Origin: an uncultured Clostridia bacterium
GTDB lineage: Bacteria > Bacillota > Clostridia > Peptostreptococcales > Acidaminobacteraceae
Length of the DNA stretch: 11,344 nt
NCBI GenBank assembly: GCA_937880545.1
Contig: CALFKA010000025.1
Span: forward strand, 1 to 11,344
Direction: 5' to 3'
The translations under genes and the position numbers were made by a program. The notes under the pieces were generated by a model. The model saw nothing but the letters and a program-made list of their open reading frames with translations, was not told the origin of the DNA and did no database searches. Positions 1 to 5,801 of this stretch are shown piece after piece (within the stretch, counting starts at the first letter, position 1; every line of letters starts with the position of its first letter).

Positions 1-9
1 TTCCGATCT
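1..9 (+). other. Residual Illumina adapter (5' end)
   Basis: The first nine bases, TTCCGATCT, equal the 3' end of the Illumina read-1 adapter. Nine bases alone would be weak, but the other end of the window carries an unmistakable TruSeq adapter in the matching orientation. This is library sequence, not genome. Confidence 0.85.
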
Positions 10-54
10 GGTAATGGTTGAATCGACTATACGAAAATCTTGAAAGCAATACGG

Positions 55-89
55 AGAAGGTCTGGCGAATGAATGCCGGACCTTCTTTT
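55..89 (+). terminator. Rho-independent terminator of a truncated upstream gene
   Basis: AGAAGGTCTGGC (55-66) pairs with GCCGGACCTTCT (75-86) around the loop GAATGAAT, a 12-bp stem with one T-G wobble. It runs into TTTT (86-89). The U tract is short but the stem is strong, and polarity fits the plus strand. The gene it ends has been lost at the contig edge. One candidate tail is a frame open from base 11 to the TGA at 41-43, only 11 nt before the stem. The other two plus frames stop earlier (12-14 and 19-21), so which frame was coding cannot be decided. Confidence 0.75.
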
Positions 90-338
90 CAAGCCAGTAA
101 ACTTCCAATCCTTATGTGGAGAATAATTGCTCTTCTAGAGAAGAATAGGACAGGACTTGCTACCTTTAGACATGAAATTATTCTATCGTCAGATGCTTCT
201 TCCCAACTTCGGGAAAGTTCTCCCATCAAAAAACGCCTCAAAGTATCGCGTGTTTCTTTTTCTTCTCTCTCCAAGAAGTATCCATAGAGAGAATGAAGGG
301 ATCGCAGACACGGCTGTCCCGAGTCACAATCAATAATA

Positions 339-356
339 ATGTGATGATCATCACAT
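339..356. promoter_or_regulatory. Perfect 18-bp palindrome, CRP/FNR-family operator candidate
   Basis: ATGTGATGATCATCACAT is identical to its reverse complement and contains TGTGA-N6-TCACA, the box recognised by CRP and by Gram-positive Fnr-type regulators. Its centre (347.5) lies about 29 bp upstream of a -10-like TAAAAT (374-379). A start point near 386-389 would put the box at about -39 to -41, the usual class II activator position. Which regulator binds, and whether it activates, is inference. Confidence 0.6.
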
Positions 357-373
357 AAATATACATAAAAACG

Positions 374-379
374 TAAAAT
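374..379 (+). promoter_or_regulatory. Putative -10 element paired with the CRP/FNR-like box
   Basis: TAAAAT differs from TATAAT at one position. No -35 hexamer lies at the proper distance, as expected for an activator-dependent promoter whose -35 zone is occupied by the palindrome at 339-356. Transcription would run rightward through the structured region toward the CPBP gene. Confidence 0.35.
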
Positions 380-396
380 CGGATATACACTAACAG

Positions 397-728
397 AGCG
401 GGAGTCTTAGAAAATTTGCTGAGAAATCTCGCCGTAAGACCAAGCTCAGGGTGCATTTCCCGCTTGAAAACCTGAAACTCGATGGAGACCTTTTGAATAT
501 TCCTCTTTTCTCGTCGACAAGACTCTTCGTCTTATTGACATCGCTGTAAGCGAGGCAAGCACAACATCGGAGTAGAATAAGACTGCGTTTCCTGAGGGTA
601 GTGAGTCCCTTTGACGTTGGTTCTATGGGTCTAACAGGTTTCAGCGAATTTTAAAAGCATTTGAAGTGATCCACAAGGAACCCATCTGTCGACAACCTGA
701 AACCTTTAGATCTCTTTAGATTTGAGAT
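397..728 (+). ncRNA. Candidate structured RNA or long leader (family unrecognised)
   Basis: Several perfect complementary segments lie in order. AGCGGGA (397-403) pairs with TCCCGCT (458-464) and encloses GTCTTA (404-409) with TAAGAC (435-440). GTCTTATT (529-536) pairs with AATAAGAC (576-583) and encloses TCGC/GCGA (541-544, 550-553). AGGTTTCAG (636-644) pairs with CTGAAACCT (697-705). GATCTC (709-714) pairs with GAGATC (723-728). Some pairings exclude each other: AAGAC (519-523) competes for GTCTT (529-533). Each stem alone could be chance in this length, and no riboswitch, T-box, 6S, SRP or tmRNA signature was found. The ends are guesses. Confidence 0.25.
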
Positions 729-752
729 CCCGGTAATTTCATGGGGTAGAAT
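722..752 (+). promoter_or_regulatory. Weak putative promoter of the CPBP protease gene
   Basis: TTGAGA (722-727) and TAGAAT (747-752) resemble -35 and -10 hexamers. The 19-bp spacer is longer than ideal. The predicted start, near 759, would give a leader of about 33 nt before the ATG at 792. Confidence 0.35.
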
Positions 753-791
753 GACAAAAGGTAAGTACACGCAACGTTGAAAGGAAACACC

Positions 792-1718
792 ATGTCTTCA
801 CTTATTGAAAAAATCAGGCATCACCGTGCCCTGTCTGCTTTTTTGATCTTTCTTCTGCTTTTTATGGTCTTCTTTTTCGTCAGTGGTTTTTCTGAAATCC
901 TGCTTCCTCCTCTGTATGAAAAGTGGATTGGAAGTCTGGATGAAGGGGTCCATGAATACTACTATGATACGATCGTTGAACTGATTCTGGTCATCGCTCT
1001 GGTTCTGGCATTCTGCCTGGCACATAGATCGTCTCCTGCTGCTATGGGACTTGTTAACCTGAAAGAGGGAGTCATGCCCTTTCTTCGGGGGCTTTTTTAT
1101 GGAGCGGGAGGTGTGACTCTGATCACCGGCGTACTGTTTCTGAAAGGGGATGTATCATTTAGCACTTTTTCGCTGAAGCCGGGAGTCTTTGCTATGCTGG
1201 TCTTTTTTGCGGGGGTCGCTCTCTCAGAAGAAACACTCACGCGTGGCGTGCTACAGCATACATTTGTCAGGAAAGGCTATGTGAAACTCGGGCTGATTCT
1301 TCCTTCTCTGCTCTTTGGAGCACTTCATCTGGGCAATCCTTCTGCTACCTGGCTTTCGATCTTTAATACGATGTTGATCGGGCTGATTCTCGCTCTTGGA
1401 GTGTATCTTGGGAAAAATCTGTATTCAGCCATCGGTTTTCACCTCACTTGGAACTTCTTTCTGAGCATTGTCTATGGCCTGCCGGTAAGCGGCTTCGATT
1501 TTTCAAAGTACAGTATGATGCAGGCTCAGCTGAAGCAATCGGATATCTGGAATGGCGGGGAATATGGAATCGAAGGGGGACTTCTGACGACGATTCTGTT
1601 TTTCATCGTTCTCGGTGTACAGGCTTTTCTGTTGACTCAAGGTAAGAGAGTGAAATCTTCATTGCCTGCCGAGGAGTTCGCGGAGTCAGATGCTAAAAGC
1701 AATCAAATGGGAGGGTAG
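792..1718 (+). CDS. CPBP family intramembrane metalloprotease (CAAX/Rce1/Abi-like)
   Basis: Membrane protein of 308 aa in the CPBP (Rce1/Abi) glutamic metalloprotease-like family. Family members cleave prenylated proteins or small peptides inside the membrane, or confer bacteriocin self-immunity; the substrate here is unknown. All three family motifs are visible: EETLTR (E146, E147, R151), FGALH (F175-H179) and HLTWN (H217-N221). Hydrophobic helices include about residues 13-33 and 59-77, several between 95 and 245, and one near the C-terminus. An in-frame TTG lies at 777, but the ATG at 792 is preferred because AAAGGA sits 6 nt before it and lies inside the TTG version. There are no bacteriocin genes beside it. 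It appears to be a single-gene unit with its own terminator. Confidence 0.88.
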   Translation: MSSLIEKIRHHRALSAFLIFLLLFMVFFFVSGFSEILLPPLYEKWIGSLDEGVHEYYYDTIVELILVIALVLAFCLAHRSSPAAMGLVNLKEGVMPFLRGLFYGAGGVTLITGVLFLKGDVSFSTFSLKPGVFAMLVFFAGVALSEETLTRGVLQHTFVRKGYVKLGLILPSLLFGALHLGNPSATWLSIFNTMLIGLILALGVYLGKNLYSAIGFHLTWNFFLSIVYGLPVSGFDFSKYSMMQAQLKQSDIWNGGEYGIEGGLLTTILFFIVLGVQAFLLTQGKRVKSSLPAEEFAESDAKSNQMGG

Positions 1719-1742
1719 CTTCCTGTCGGATTTCTGATGATG

Positions 1743-1792
1743 GAGCTGTTGCATACTACTTGAATGAAGAATGACAGCAGCTCTTTATATTT
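1743..1792 (+). terminator. Probable terminator of the CPBP gene
   Basis: GAGCTGTTG (1743-1751) pairs with CAGCAGCTC (1775-1783), 9 bp with one wobble and a long loop. It is followed by an interrupted T-rich tract (TTTATATTTA). It lies 25 nt after the stop codon. The large loop and broken T-run make it a moderate candidate. Confidence 0.5.
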
Positions 1793-1802
1793 ACGTCATG
1801 CC

Positions 1803-1845
1803 CTCGAAAAGTATTGAGATCGCCTCAGAAAGCGGTCTTTTCGAG
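1803..1845 (+). terminator. Hairpin with two alternative folds, possibly a second terminator
   Basis: Outer arms CTCGAAAAG (1803-1811) and CTTTTCGAG (1837-1845) are perfectly complementary over 9 bp. An overlapping alternative, AGATCGC (1817-1823) with GCGGTCT (1832-1838) and an 8-nt loop, ends in TTTT (1838-1841) like a weak intrinsic terminator. It may back up the terminator just upstream or be a structured RNA segment. Confidence 0.35.
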
Positions 1846-1941
1846 CTGCTTATTATGGTGAAATGCTCGTAAAAGATAGACTTTCCTCGTGCAGTGTAAC
1901 CATGCTCTCAGTGGCGAGATAGAGATAATGGGTATTCATTG

Positions 1942-1963
1942 AACAGATACAAGTGTATCTGTT
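1942..1963. repeat. Inverted repeat with 9-bp arms, operator or RNA hairpin
   Basis: AACAGATAC and GTATCTGTT flank a 4-nt AAGT centre. The arms are perfect, and wobble pairs could extend them by three. No T tract follows on either strand, so a terminator is unlikely. It lies about 70 nt before the small membrane protein's ribosome binding site, suggesting an operator or a leader hairpin. Confidence 0.45.
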
Positions 1964-2034
1964 TGAAAAACACTCTTCCATGCATGCTCAGTAACCGAAA
2001 TGCGATGGCTGTTGAAATAGATGGGAGACGTGAA

Positions 2035-2235
2035 ATGAAGAAAGGAATGCTGGGTACCCTGTTTTTGTCGGTCCTGCTCCTGGCTTCTCCCGCCTTTGCA
2101 GTAGGAGCGGCGGAGGTGGCGGAGAAAACGTGGCCGACAAGCATCTGGGTGATAGGAGGACTGTTGGTATTTTTCCTGGCGGGACTCTTCTACCTACTCA
2201 ATGCGTATAATAAAGCCGGAAGAGATAAGCGCTGA
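2035..2235 (+). CDS. Small signal-anchored membrane protein, 66 aa, unknown function
   Basis: Not recognised as any named family. The product begins with a typical Sec signal: a KK pair, a hydrophobic core over about residues 5-18, and a small-residue AFA at 20-22 that could be a signal peptidase I site. About 16 residues follow (VGAAEVAEKTWP and on), then one transmembrane helix (about 35-57) and a short basic tail (KAGRDKR). Mature protein would be a single-span mini-protein of about 44 aa. The ATG at 2035 is chosen over an upstream extension because GGGAG (2023-2027) lies 7 nt before it and because the signal peptide starts there. It has its own terminator and stands directly before the metal-efflux operon, but nothing shows a functional link. 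Confidence 0.7.
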   Translation: MKKGMLGTLFLSVLLLASPAFAVGAAEVAEKTWPTSIWVIGGLLVFFLAGLFYLLNAYNKAGRDKR

Positions 2236-2260
2236 TCAAAGCGCACAAAGACGAATATGG

Positions 2261-2290
2261 AAGCACTGCGAAGGTTGTGGTGCTTTTTTT
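2261..2290 (+). terminator. Rho-independent terminator after the 66-aa protein gene
   Basis: AAGCAC (2261-2266) pairs with GTGCTT (2280-2285), extendable by weak pairs toward the loop. It is followed by an uninterrupted T-run through 2290. It separates the small gene from the metal-efflux operon. Confidence 0.75.
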
Positions 2291-2300
2291 GTTTTGGGAG

Positions 2301-2329
2301 TTGACAGAAGGAAGGGGGTATCCTATTAT
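2301..2329 (+). promoter_or_regulatory. Strong sigma-A-type promoter of the metal-efflux operon
   Basis: TTGACA (2301-2306) is a perfect -35. TATTAT (2324-2329) is one base off the -10 consensus, and the spacer is exactly 17 bp. The predicted start, near 2336, overlaps the AT-rich operator just downstream, as needed for repression. Confidence 0.85.
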
Positions 2330-2334
2330 ATAAA

Positions 2335-2355
2335 TATATAAGCAGTTAATTATAT
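2335..2355. promoter_or_regulatory. AT-rich operator candidate for the ArsR/SmtB-type repressor
   Basis: TATATAA (2335-2341) and TTATAT (2350-2355) form an inverted repeat around 8 nt. It covers the predicted transcription start and lies 15 nt before the repressor's own ATG. AT-rich interrupted palindromes at this place are typical for SmtB/CzrA-type regulators. Binding is inferred from position and symmetry. Confidence 0.55.
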
Positions 2356-2370
2356 GAAGGGGGAGAATCC

Positions 2371-2664
2371 ATGACATGCTATGACAACCTGGATCAGGTG
2401 GCAGATCTGTTCAAGGTACTTGGAGATGAGAACCGTCTGCGCATCCTATGCCTGTTGATGGAAAAAGAACACAATGTGACGGAGATCGCTTCCCATCTGG
2501 ACATCTCGCAGCCTGCGACATCTTCGCACTTGAGGATTTTGAAGAATCATTATGTCGTGAAATACCGAAAGGAAGGGAGGGAGGTCATCTATAGCCTCGA
2601 TGACGATCATATCTATAAGATTCTCGAACAGGCAAGGACACACCTCAGCCATATTTACCGATGA
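2371..2664 (+). CDS. ArsR/SmtB family metal-sensing repressor (CzrA-like)
   Basis: A 97-aa winged-helix dimeric repressor, expected to release DNA on binding a transition metal. The HTH recognition helix is SQPATSSHLRIL (46-57), followed by the wing (KEGREVIYSL). The C-terminal helix carries D78-x-H80 and, eleven residues on, H91-x2-H94. This is the spacing of the alpha-5 zinc site of SmtB and CzrA. The N-terminal CVC-type site of CadC/ArsR is absent. Zinc (or cobalt) is therefore the likely inducer. The start is supported by AGGGGGAG 5 nt upstream. The stop overlaps the ATPase start (ATGA, 2661-2664), so the two are co-translated. It presumably represses its own operon through the site at 2335-2355. 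Confidence 0.93.
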   Translation: MTCYDNLDQVADLFKVLGDENRLRILCLLMEKEHNVTEIASHLDISQPATSSHLRILKNHYVVKYRKEGREVIYSLDDDHIYKILEQARTHLSHIYR

Positions 2665-4694
2665 AGACAACCTGGTATCTGCACGGGCTGCACTGCGCCA
2701 GCTGTGCTGTGAAAATAGAAACAGAACTTCAGGAGCATCCCGGAGTGCAAAGAGCGGTCATTGACCCTGTGCGCTCCCGCCTTGTCGTGTGGAGTGAAGA
2801 GCGTCAGCTAGCCCCTATTATTGAAGAGGTCGTACATCGCCATGAGAGTCATGTCGAGGTGCGCAGAGAGGCTCTGGAGAGGGAGAGTATTCCCATTCCC
2901 TGGCTTCTTATCGGATCCATTCTTCTCTTTGCCGCCTCCTTCTTTGTTGAGGGGACGCTCAAAATTATTCTCGCCCTTGGCGCTTACGTACTGGGAGGAC
3001 ATCGGGTCATTCCTTCGGCTTTTCGCACGCTCTTCACAAGAGATATTTTTAATGAGAACTTTCTCATGACACTGGCCACCTTCGGCGCTATTTACTTGGG
3101 TGAGTTTGCCGAGGCGGCGGCCGTCATGTTGTTTTTTGAGACTGGGGAATACTTCCAGGATCTGGCGGTCGAGCGATCGCGAAAAAGTATCTCCGCCCTC
3201 ATGGATCTTCGACCGGATCGGGCAAAGGTTGAGCGTGACGGGGAAATCTTTGGAGTAGACCCCGCAGAGGTCGCTATCGGTGAGATCCTCCTCGTTGCTC
3301 CTGGAGAGAGAGTGGCCATCGACTCGGTTGTCCACGAAGGAGTTTCCTCGCTCGATACGAGCTCCATGAGCGGAGAGTCACGCCCGGTTGCGGTGGAGGA
3401 GGGATCTGATGTCTTAAGCGGAAGTATCAACCGCACTCATGCCATCAAACTGCGGACAGTCAAGTCGTATGGAGACTCTGCGCTTGCCCGGGTACTCGAC
3501 ATGGTGGAAAATGCTTCGTTAAAGAAAGCGCCGACGGAGCGCTTCATTACGCGATTTGCCAGATACTATACACCGGCCGTTGTGGGGATTGCTCTTCTCC
3601 TGGTGCTCGTGCCCACATTTTTGTTCGAACAGCCCTTTGAAACATGGTTGTACCGCTCGCTCATTTTTCTTGTCGTCTCCTGCCCCTGCGCTTTGGTGGT
3701 GTCAATTCCCTTGGCGTTTTTTGCCGGTATCGGCTCAGCCAGCCGTCACGGCATTCTGATCAAGGGGGGGAGTGATCTCGAGATGCTCGCCTCTGTGCGG
3801 ACAATCGGGTTTGACAAGACCGGCACGCTGACAGAAGGTCGCTTTGCCCTTCAAGAGATCCATCCAAAGGAGGGGAAAGACCCACAGAAGATGCTGGAAC
3901 TGGCGGCGTATGCAGAGAGCCTCTCGTCGCATCCGATCGCCGATTCTCTTGTCAAGGCATATGAAGAACCCATTGATTACAGCCGCTTAAGCGGGATGGA
4001 AGAAGTCAGTGGTTCTGGCGTCTTGGCACTTGTGGACGGACAAGCGGTCCGCGTAGGGAAGAGTGGATTTGTTGGAGTTGAGGAGAACCTTCCCGGCATT
4101 CACCTGAGTGTGGACGGGGAGTACTGGGGAAGTTTTGTCATTGAAGACGCCCTGAAGAAGTCCGCCAAAGGGACGATCAAAGAACTCAAACGAATCGGCA
4201 AAGAGATTCTTCTCCTGAGCGGTGATGCACCTGTACATGTACAGGAAGTAGCCGAAGAATTAGGGATCAAAGAGTACCGAGGAGGCCTTCTTCCGGATGA
4301 GAAGGTCTATGCTGTGGAGGAAGTCGCCAAAAGTCGGAGAGTTCTCTTTGTGGGAGATGGCATCAACGATGCCCCTGTGCTCGCCGCCGCAGATGTGGGA
4401 GTGGCGATGGGAGGGGTGGGAAGTGATGCTGCGATGGAGGCAGCTGATATCGTCCTGATCAGCGATGAGATCGACAAACTCCCTCTGGCTCTGGATATTT
4501 CACGTCGCACCAAAAGCATCTTGATGCAAAATATTGTCCTCGCCATCGGCATCAAAGTCCTTGTCATGCTACTTGGCGCTGTAGGGCTTGCCAATATGTG
4601 GCTTGCTGTCTTTGCCGATGTGGGGGTCGCACTCCTTGCGGTTCTCAACAGTCTGCGCATCTTTTTGCAGACGCCAAAGAGAGTGTCAGAATAA
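2661..4694 (+). CDS. Zn(II)/Cd(II)/Pb(II)-translocating P1B-type ATPase (ZntA/CadA-like)
   Basis: A 677-aa heavy-metal P-type ATPase exporting divalent soft metals across the inner membrane at the cost of ATP. Seen in order: an N-terminal HMA domain with GLHCASC (C12, C15); paired helices from about residue 78; the actuator loop with SGES (237-240, where TGES is more usual); the membrane CPC motif (C341-P342-C343); the phosphorylated Asp in DKTGT (D385); the HP dipeptide of the nucleotide domain (H424-P425); and GDGIND (565-570). The last helices carry K632 and D653 (FADVG), which in ZntA-type enzymes define the Zn/Cd/Pb (P1B-2) class rather than copper pumps. It is full length, overlaps the regulator gene by 4 bp and is followed by a terminator, so the operon has two genes. 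Confidence 0.95.
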   Translation: MKTTWYLHGLHCASCAVKIETELQEHPGVQRAVIDPVRSRLVVWSEERQLAPIIEEVVHRHESHVEVRREALERESIPIPWLLIGSILLFAASFFVEGTLKIILALGAYVLGGHRVIPSAFRTLFTRDIFNENFLMTLATFGAIYLGEFAEAAAVMLFFETGEYFQDLAVERSRKSISALMDLRPDRAKVERDGEIFGVDPAEVAIGEILLVAPGERVAIDSVVHEGVSSLDTSSMSGESRPVAVEEGSDVLSGSINRTHAIKLRTVKSYGDSALARVLDMVENASLKKAPTERFITRFARYYTPAVVGIALLLVLVPTFLFEQPFETWLYRSLIFLVVSCPCALVVSIPLAFFAGIGSASRHGILIKGGSDLEMLASVRTIGFDKTGTLTEGRFALQEIHPKEGKDPQKMLELAAYAESLSSHPIADSLVKAYEEPIDYSRLSGMEEVSGSGVLALVDGQAVRVGKSGFVGVEENLPGIHLSVDGEYWGSFVIEDALKKSAKGTIKELKRIGKEILLLSGDAPVHVQEVAEELGIKEYRGGLLPDEKVYAVEEVAKSRRVLFVGDGINDAPVLAAADVGVAMGGVGSDAAMEAADIVLISDEIDKLPLALDISRRTKSILMQNIVLAIGIKVLVMLLGAVGLANMWLAVFADVGVALLAVLNSLRIFLQTPKRVSE

Positions 4695-4717
4695 AGGCTT
4701 CGGCCTTTTTTCTTTTT
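4693..4717 (+). terminator. Rho-independent terminator of the metal-efflux operon
   Basis: AAAGGC and GCCTTT enclose a stable TTCG tetraloop (4699-4702). The T-rich stretch TTTTTTCTTTTT follows. The stem begins inside the ATPase stop codon. Confidence 0.85.
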
Positions 4718-4743
4718 GTTTCCCTACTTAAGTAGGATATAAT
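4716..4743 (+). promoter_or_regulatory. Promoter of the DUF362-M42 operon
   Basis: TATAAT (4738-4743) is a perfect -10. The -35 is poor: TTGTTT (4716-4721) with a 16-bp spacer, overlapping the end of the upstream terminator. The predicted start, near 4750, leaves a leader of about 20 nt. The spacer contains the palindrome at 4723-4736, so the promoter is probably controlled. Confidence 0.65.
4723..4736. promoter_or_regulatory. Perfect 14-bp palindrome inside the promoter spacer (operator)
   Basis: CCTACTTAAGTAGG equals its reverse complement and fills the spacer between the -35 and -10 elements, ending one base before TATAAT. A protein bound here would block RNA polymerase, or, for a MerR-like factor, distort the spacer. 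The sequence does not match an operator I can name. The regulator is not encoded next to it. Confidence 0.6.
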
Positions 4744-4770
4744 AGATTCTATACATGAAGGAGGATATGG

Positions 4771-5793
4771 ATGAAGAGCCAAGTGTTTTTTACACCTTAC
4801 ACTACATATGATCCCACCGCTCTTAGCGCCATCGCAAAGAAGCTATTTGAGAAGGTGGTCGAGGCAGAGGCGTTTGCTTTTGCCGAAGAAGTGCCGATAA
4901 AAGTGACCTTTGGAGAAAAGGGCAATACGACCTTTCTAGGACCGGATTGTTTTGAAGGTATAATTGATGCTCTTGAAGAGCGGGGAGTCAAGACTCGCTT
5001 CATGGACAGCAATGTCCTCTACCGCGGCTCCCGCACGACGCGCGAGAAACATCTCGAGACGGCGAAGGAACATGGCTTTACCCGCCTGCCTATTACGATC
5101 GCCGATGGCCATCATGGCGAAGAGACGTATGAAGTTCCCATCCAAGGGACATACTATGACTCTGTCATCCTCGGAAAAGCGTATGAACCCTTTCGGCAGT
5201 TCGTGGTGTTGGCTCACTTCAAAGGACACAGCCAAGCCGGCTTTGGAGGGGCCATGAAACAGCTGGCGATGGGATTTGCCAGCCGCTCAGGGAAGATGGC
5301 GCAGCACGCCGGTATCCGCCCCTGGGTCCGGGAATCCAAGTGCATTACCTGTGGTACCTGCCTGGACTACTGTGATCATGGCGCCATCACCATTGGAGAG
5401 TATGCAGCCATCGATCCGCAAAAGTGTGTCGGCTGCGCCGCTTGTATAGCGGGATGCCCCACAGGTGCGATTGTCAACGACTGGAGTGGGGAAAACTTCA
5501 TTGAAAAATTAGCGGAATACGCCTATGGAGCGCAGAAAGACAGACAGATGATCTATGTCAACTATCTCCTCAATATTACAGAGCTCTGTGATTGTGTCGG
5601 GGAGCCACTGGAAATTATAGCTGACAATATCGGAGTCCTCGCCTCGAGCGATGGCGTCGCCATCGACAAGGCGTGCCTTGACCTTCTTCAGGCAAGCGAA
5701 GGCAGCACGCTCTTTGAAGACGGTCGCACGGCGCTGAAACACGCTGCCAAACTGGGTATGGGATCACTAGACTACGAACTGATCGAAGTGTAG
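4771..5793 (+). CDS. DUF362 family protein with two 4Fe-4S ferredoxin motifs
   Basis: A 340-aa cytoplasmic protein with an N-terminal DUF362 domain (about 5-180) and a bacterial ferredoxin-like module. Two clusters are predicted: C191-x2-C194-x2-C197-x3-C201 and C219-x2-C222-x2-C225-x3-C229. The second has the usual CP after the last ligand; the first has CD. A third domain of about 110 residues follows and includes a CDC (ITELCDCVGEP). The family is widespread in anaerobes and lacks a settled biochemical role; electron transfer to an unknown partner is inference. AAGGAGGA (4758-4765) supports the start. It is followed 8 nt later by the M42 peptidase gene, so the two share a transcript under the palindromic promoter. 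Confidence 0.9.
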   Translation: MKSQVFFTPYTTYDPTALSAIAKKLFEKVVEAEAFAFAEEVPIKVTFGEKGNTTFLGPDCFEGIIDALEERGVKTRFMDSNVLYRGSRTTREKHLETAKEHGFTRLPITIADGHHGEETYEVPIQGTYYDSVILGKAYEPFRQFVVLAHFKGHSQAGFGGAMKQLAMGFASRSGKMAQHAGIRPWVRESKCITCGTCLDYCDHGAITIGEYAAIDPQKCVGCAACIAGCPTGAIVNDWSGENFIEKLAEYAYGAQKDRQMIYVNYLLNITELCDCVGEPLEIIADNIGVLASSDGVAIDKACLDLLQASEGSTLFEDGRTALKHAAKLGMGSLDYELIEV

Positions 5794-5801
5794 GAGTAGG
5801 T

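Larger units (their letters stand above)
90..791. other. Gene-poor, AT-richer intergenic region with regulatory and structured elements
   Basis: About 700 bp with no convincing protein gene. Open frames here lack a ribosome binding site, and one of them runs through the terminator at 55-89. Base composition is visibly AT-richer than the genes that follow. It contains a perfect CRP/FNR-like palindrome (339-356), a -10-like TAAAAT (374-379), many complementary segments between 397 and 728, and a weak promoter before the CPBP gene. Repeated words include AACCTGAAAC (469-478 and 694-703) and GTCGACAA (513-520 and 688-695). It may be a long 5' leader or a non-coding RNA locus, but no known RNA family was recognised. 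Confidence 0.6.
1719..2034. other. 316-bp intergenic spacer with hairpins
   Basis: No gene is supported between the CPBP gene and the 66-aa membrane protein gene. The spacer holds the probable terminator at 1743-1792, a second hairpin at 1803-1845 and an almost loopless palindrome at 1942-1963. A TATAAT-like GATAAT (1924-1929) has no convincing -35. The open frame upstream of 2035 in the next gene's phase lacks a ribosome binding site and is treated as non-coding. Confidence 0.55.

Noticed and set aside
18..287. 89-codon plus-strand open frame starting with TTG
   Set aside because: It has no ribosome binding site, runs through the strong terminator at 55-89 and its composition is not protein-like.
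89..406. Minus-strand frame open for about 105 codons, possible gene remnant
   Set aside because: No start codon with a ribosome binding site. The first usable codon is a TTG at 274. The translation resembles no family I know, and in AT-rich DNA such a frame can arise by chance. A blastx would decide.
238..456. 72-codon minus-strand open frame
   Set aside because: No ribosome binding site. It covers the FNR-like palindrome, and its hydrophobic content comes from AT-rich sequence.
386..760. Known riboswitch, T-box, 6S RNA, SRP RNA, RNase P RNA or tmRNA
   Set aside because: None of the conserved core sequences I know for these classes is present; only unassigned complementary segments are seen.
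777..791. TTG start extending the CPBP protease by five residues
   Set aside because: The ribosome binding site AAAGGA lies inside this extension and is correctly spaced for the ATG at 792.
1939..2034. N-terminal extension of the 66-aa membrane protein
   Set aside because: It overlaps the palindrome at 1942-1963, has no ribosome binding site and would bury the signal peptide 32 residues inside.
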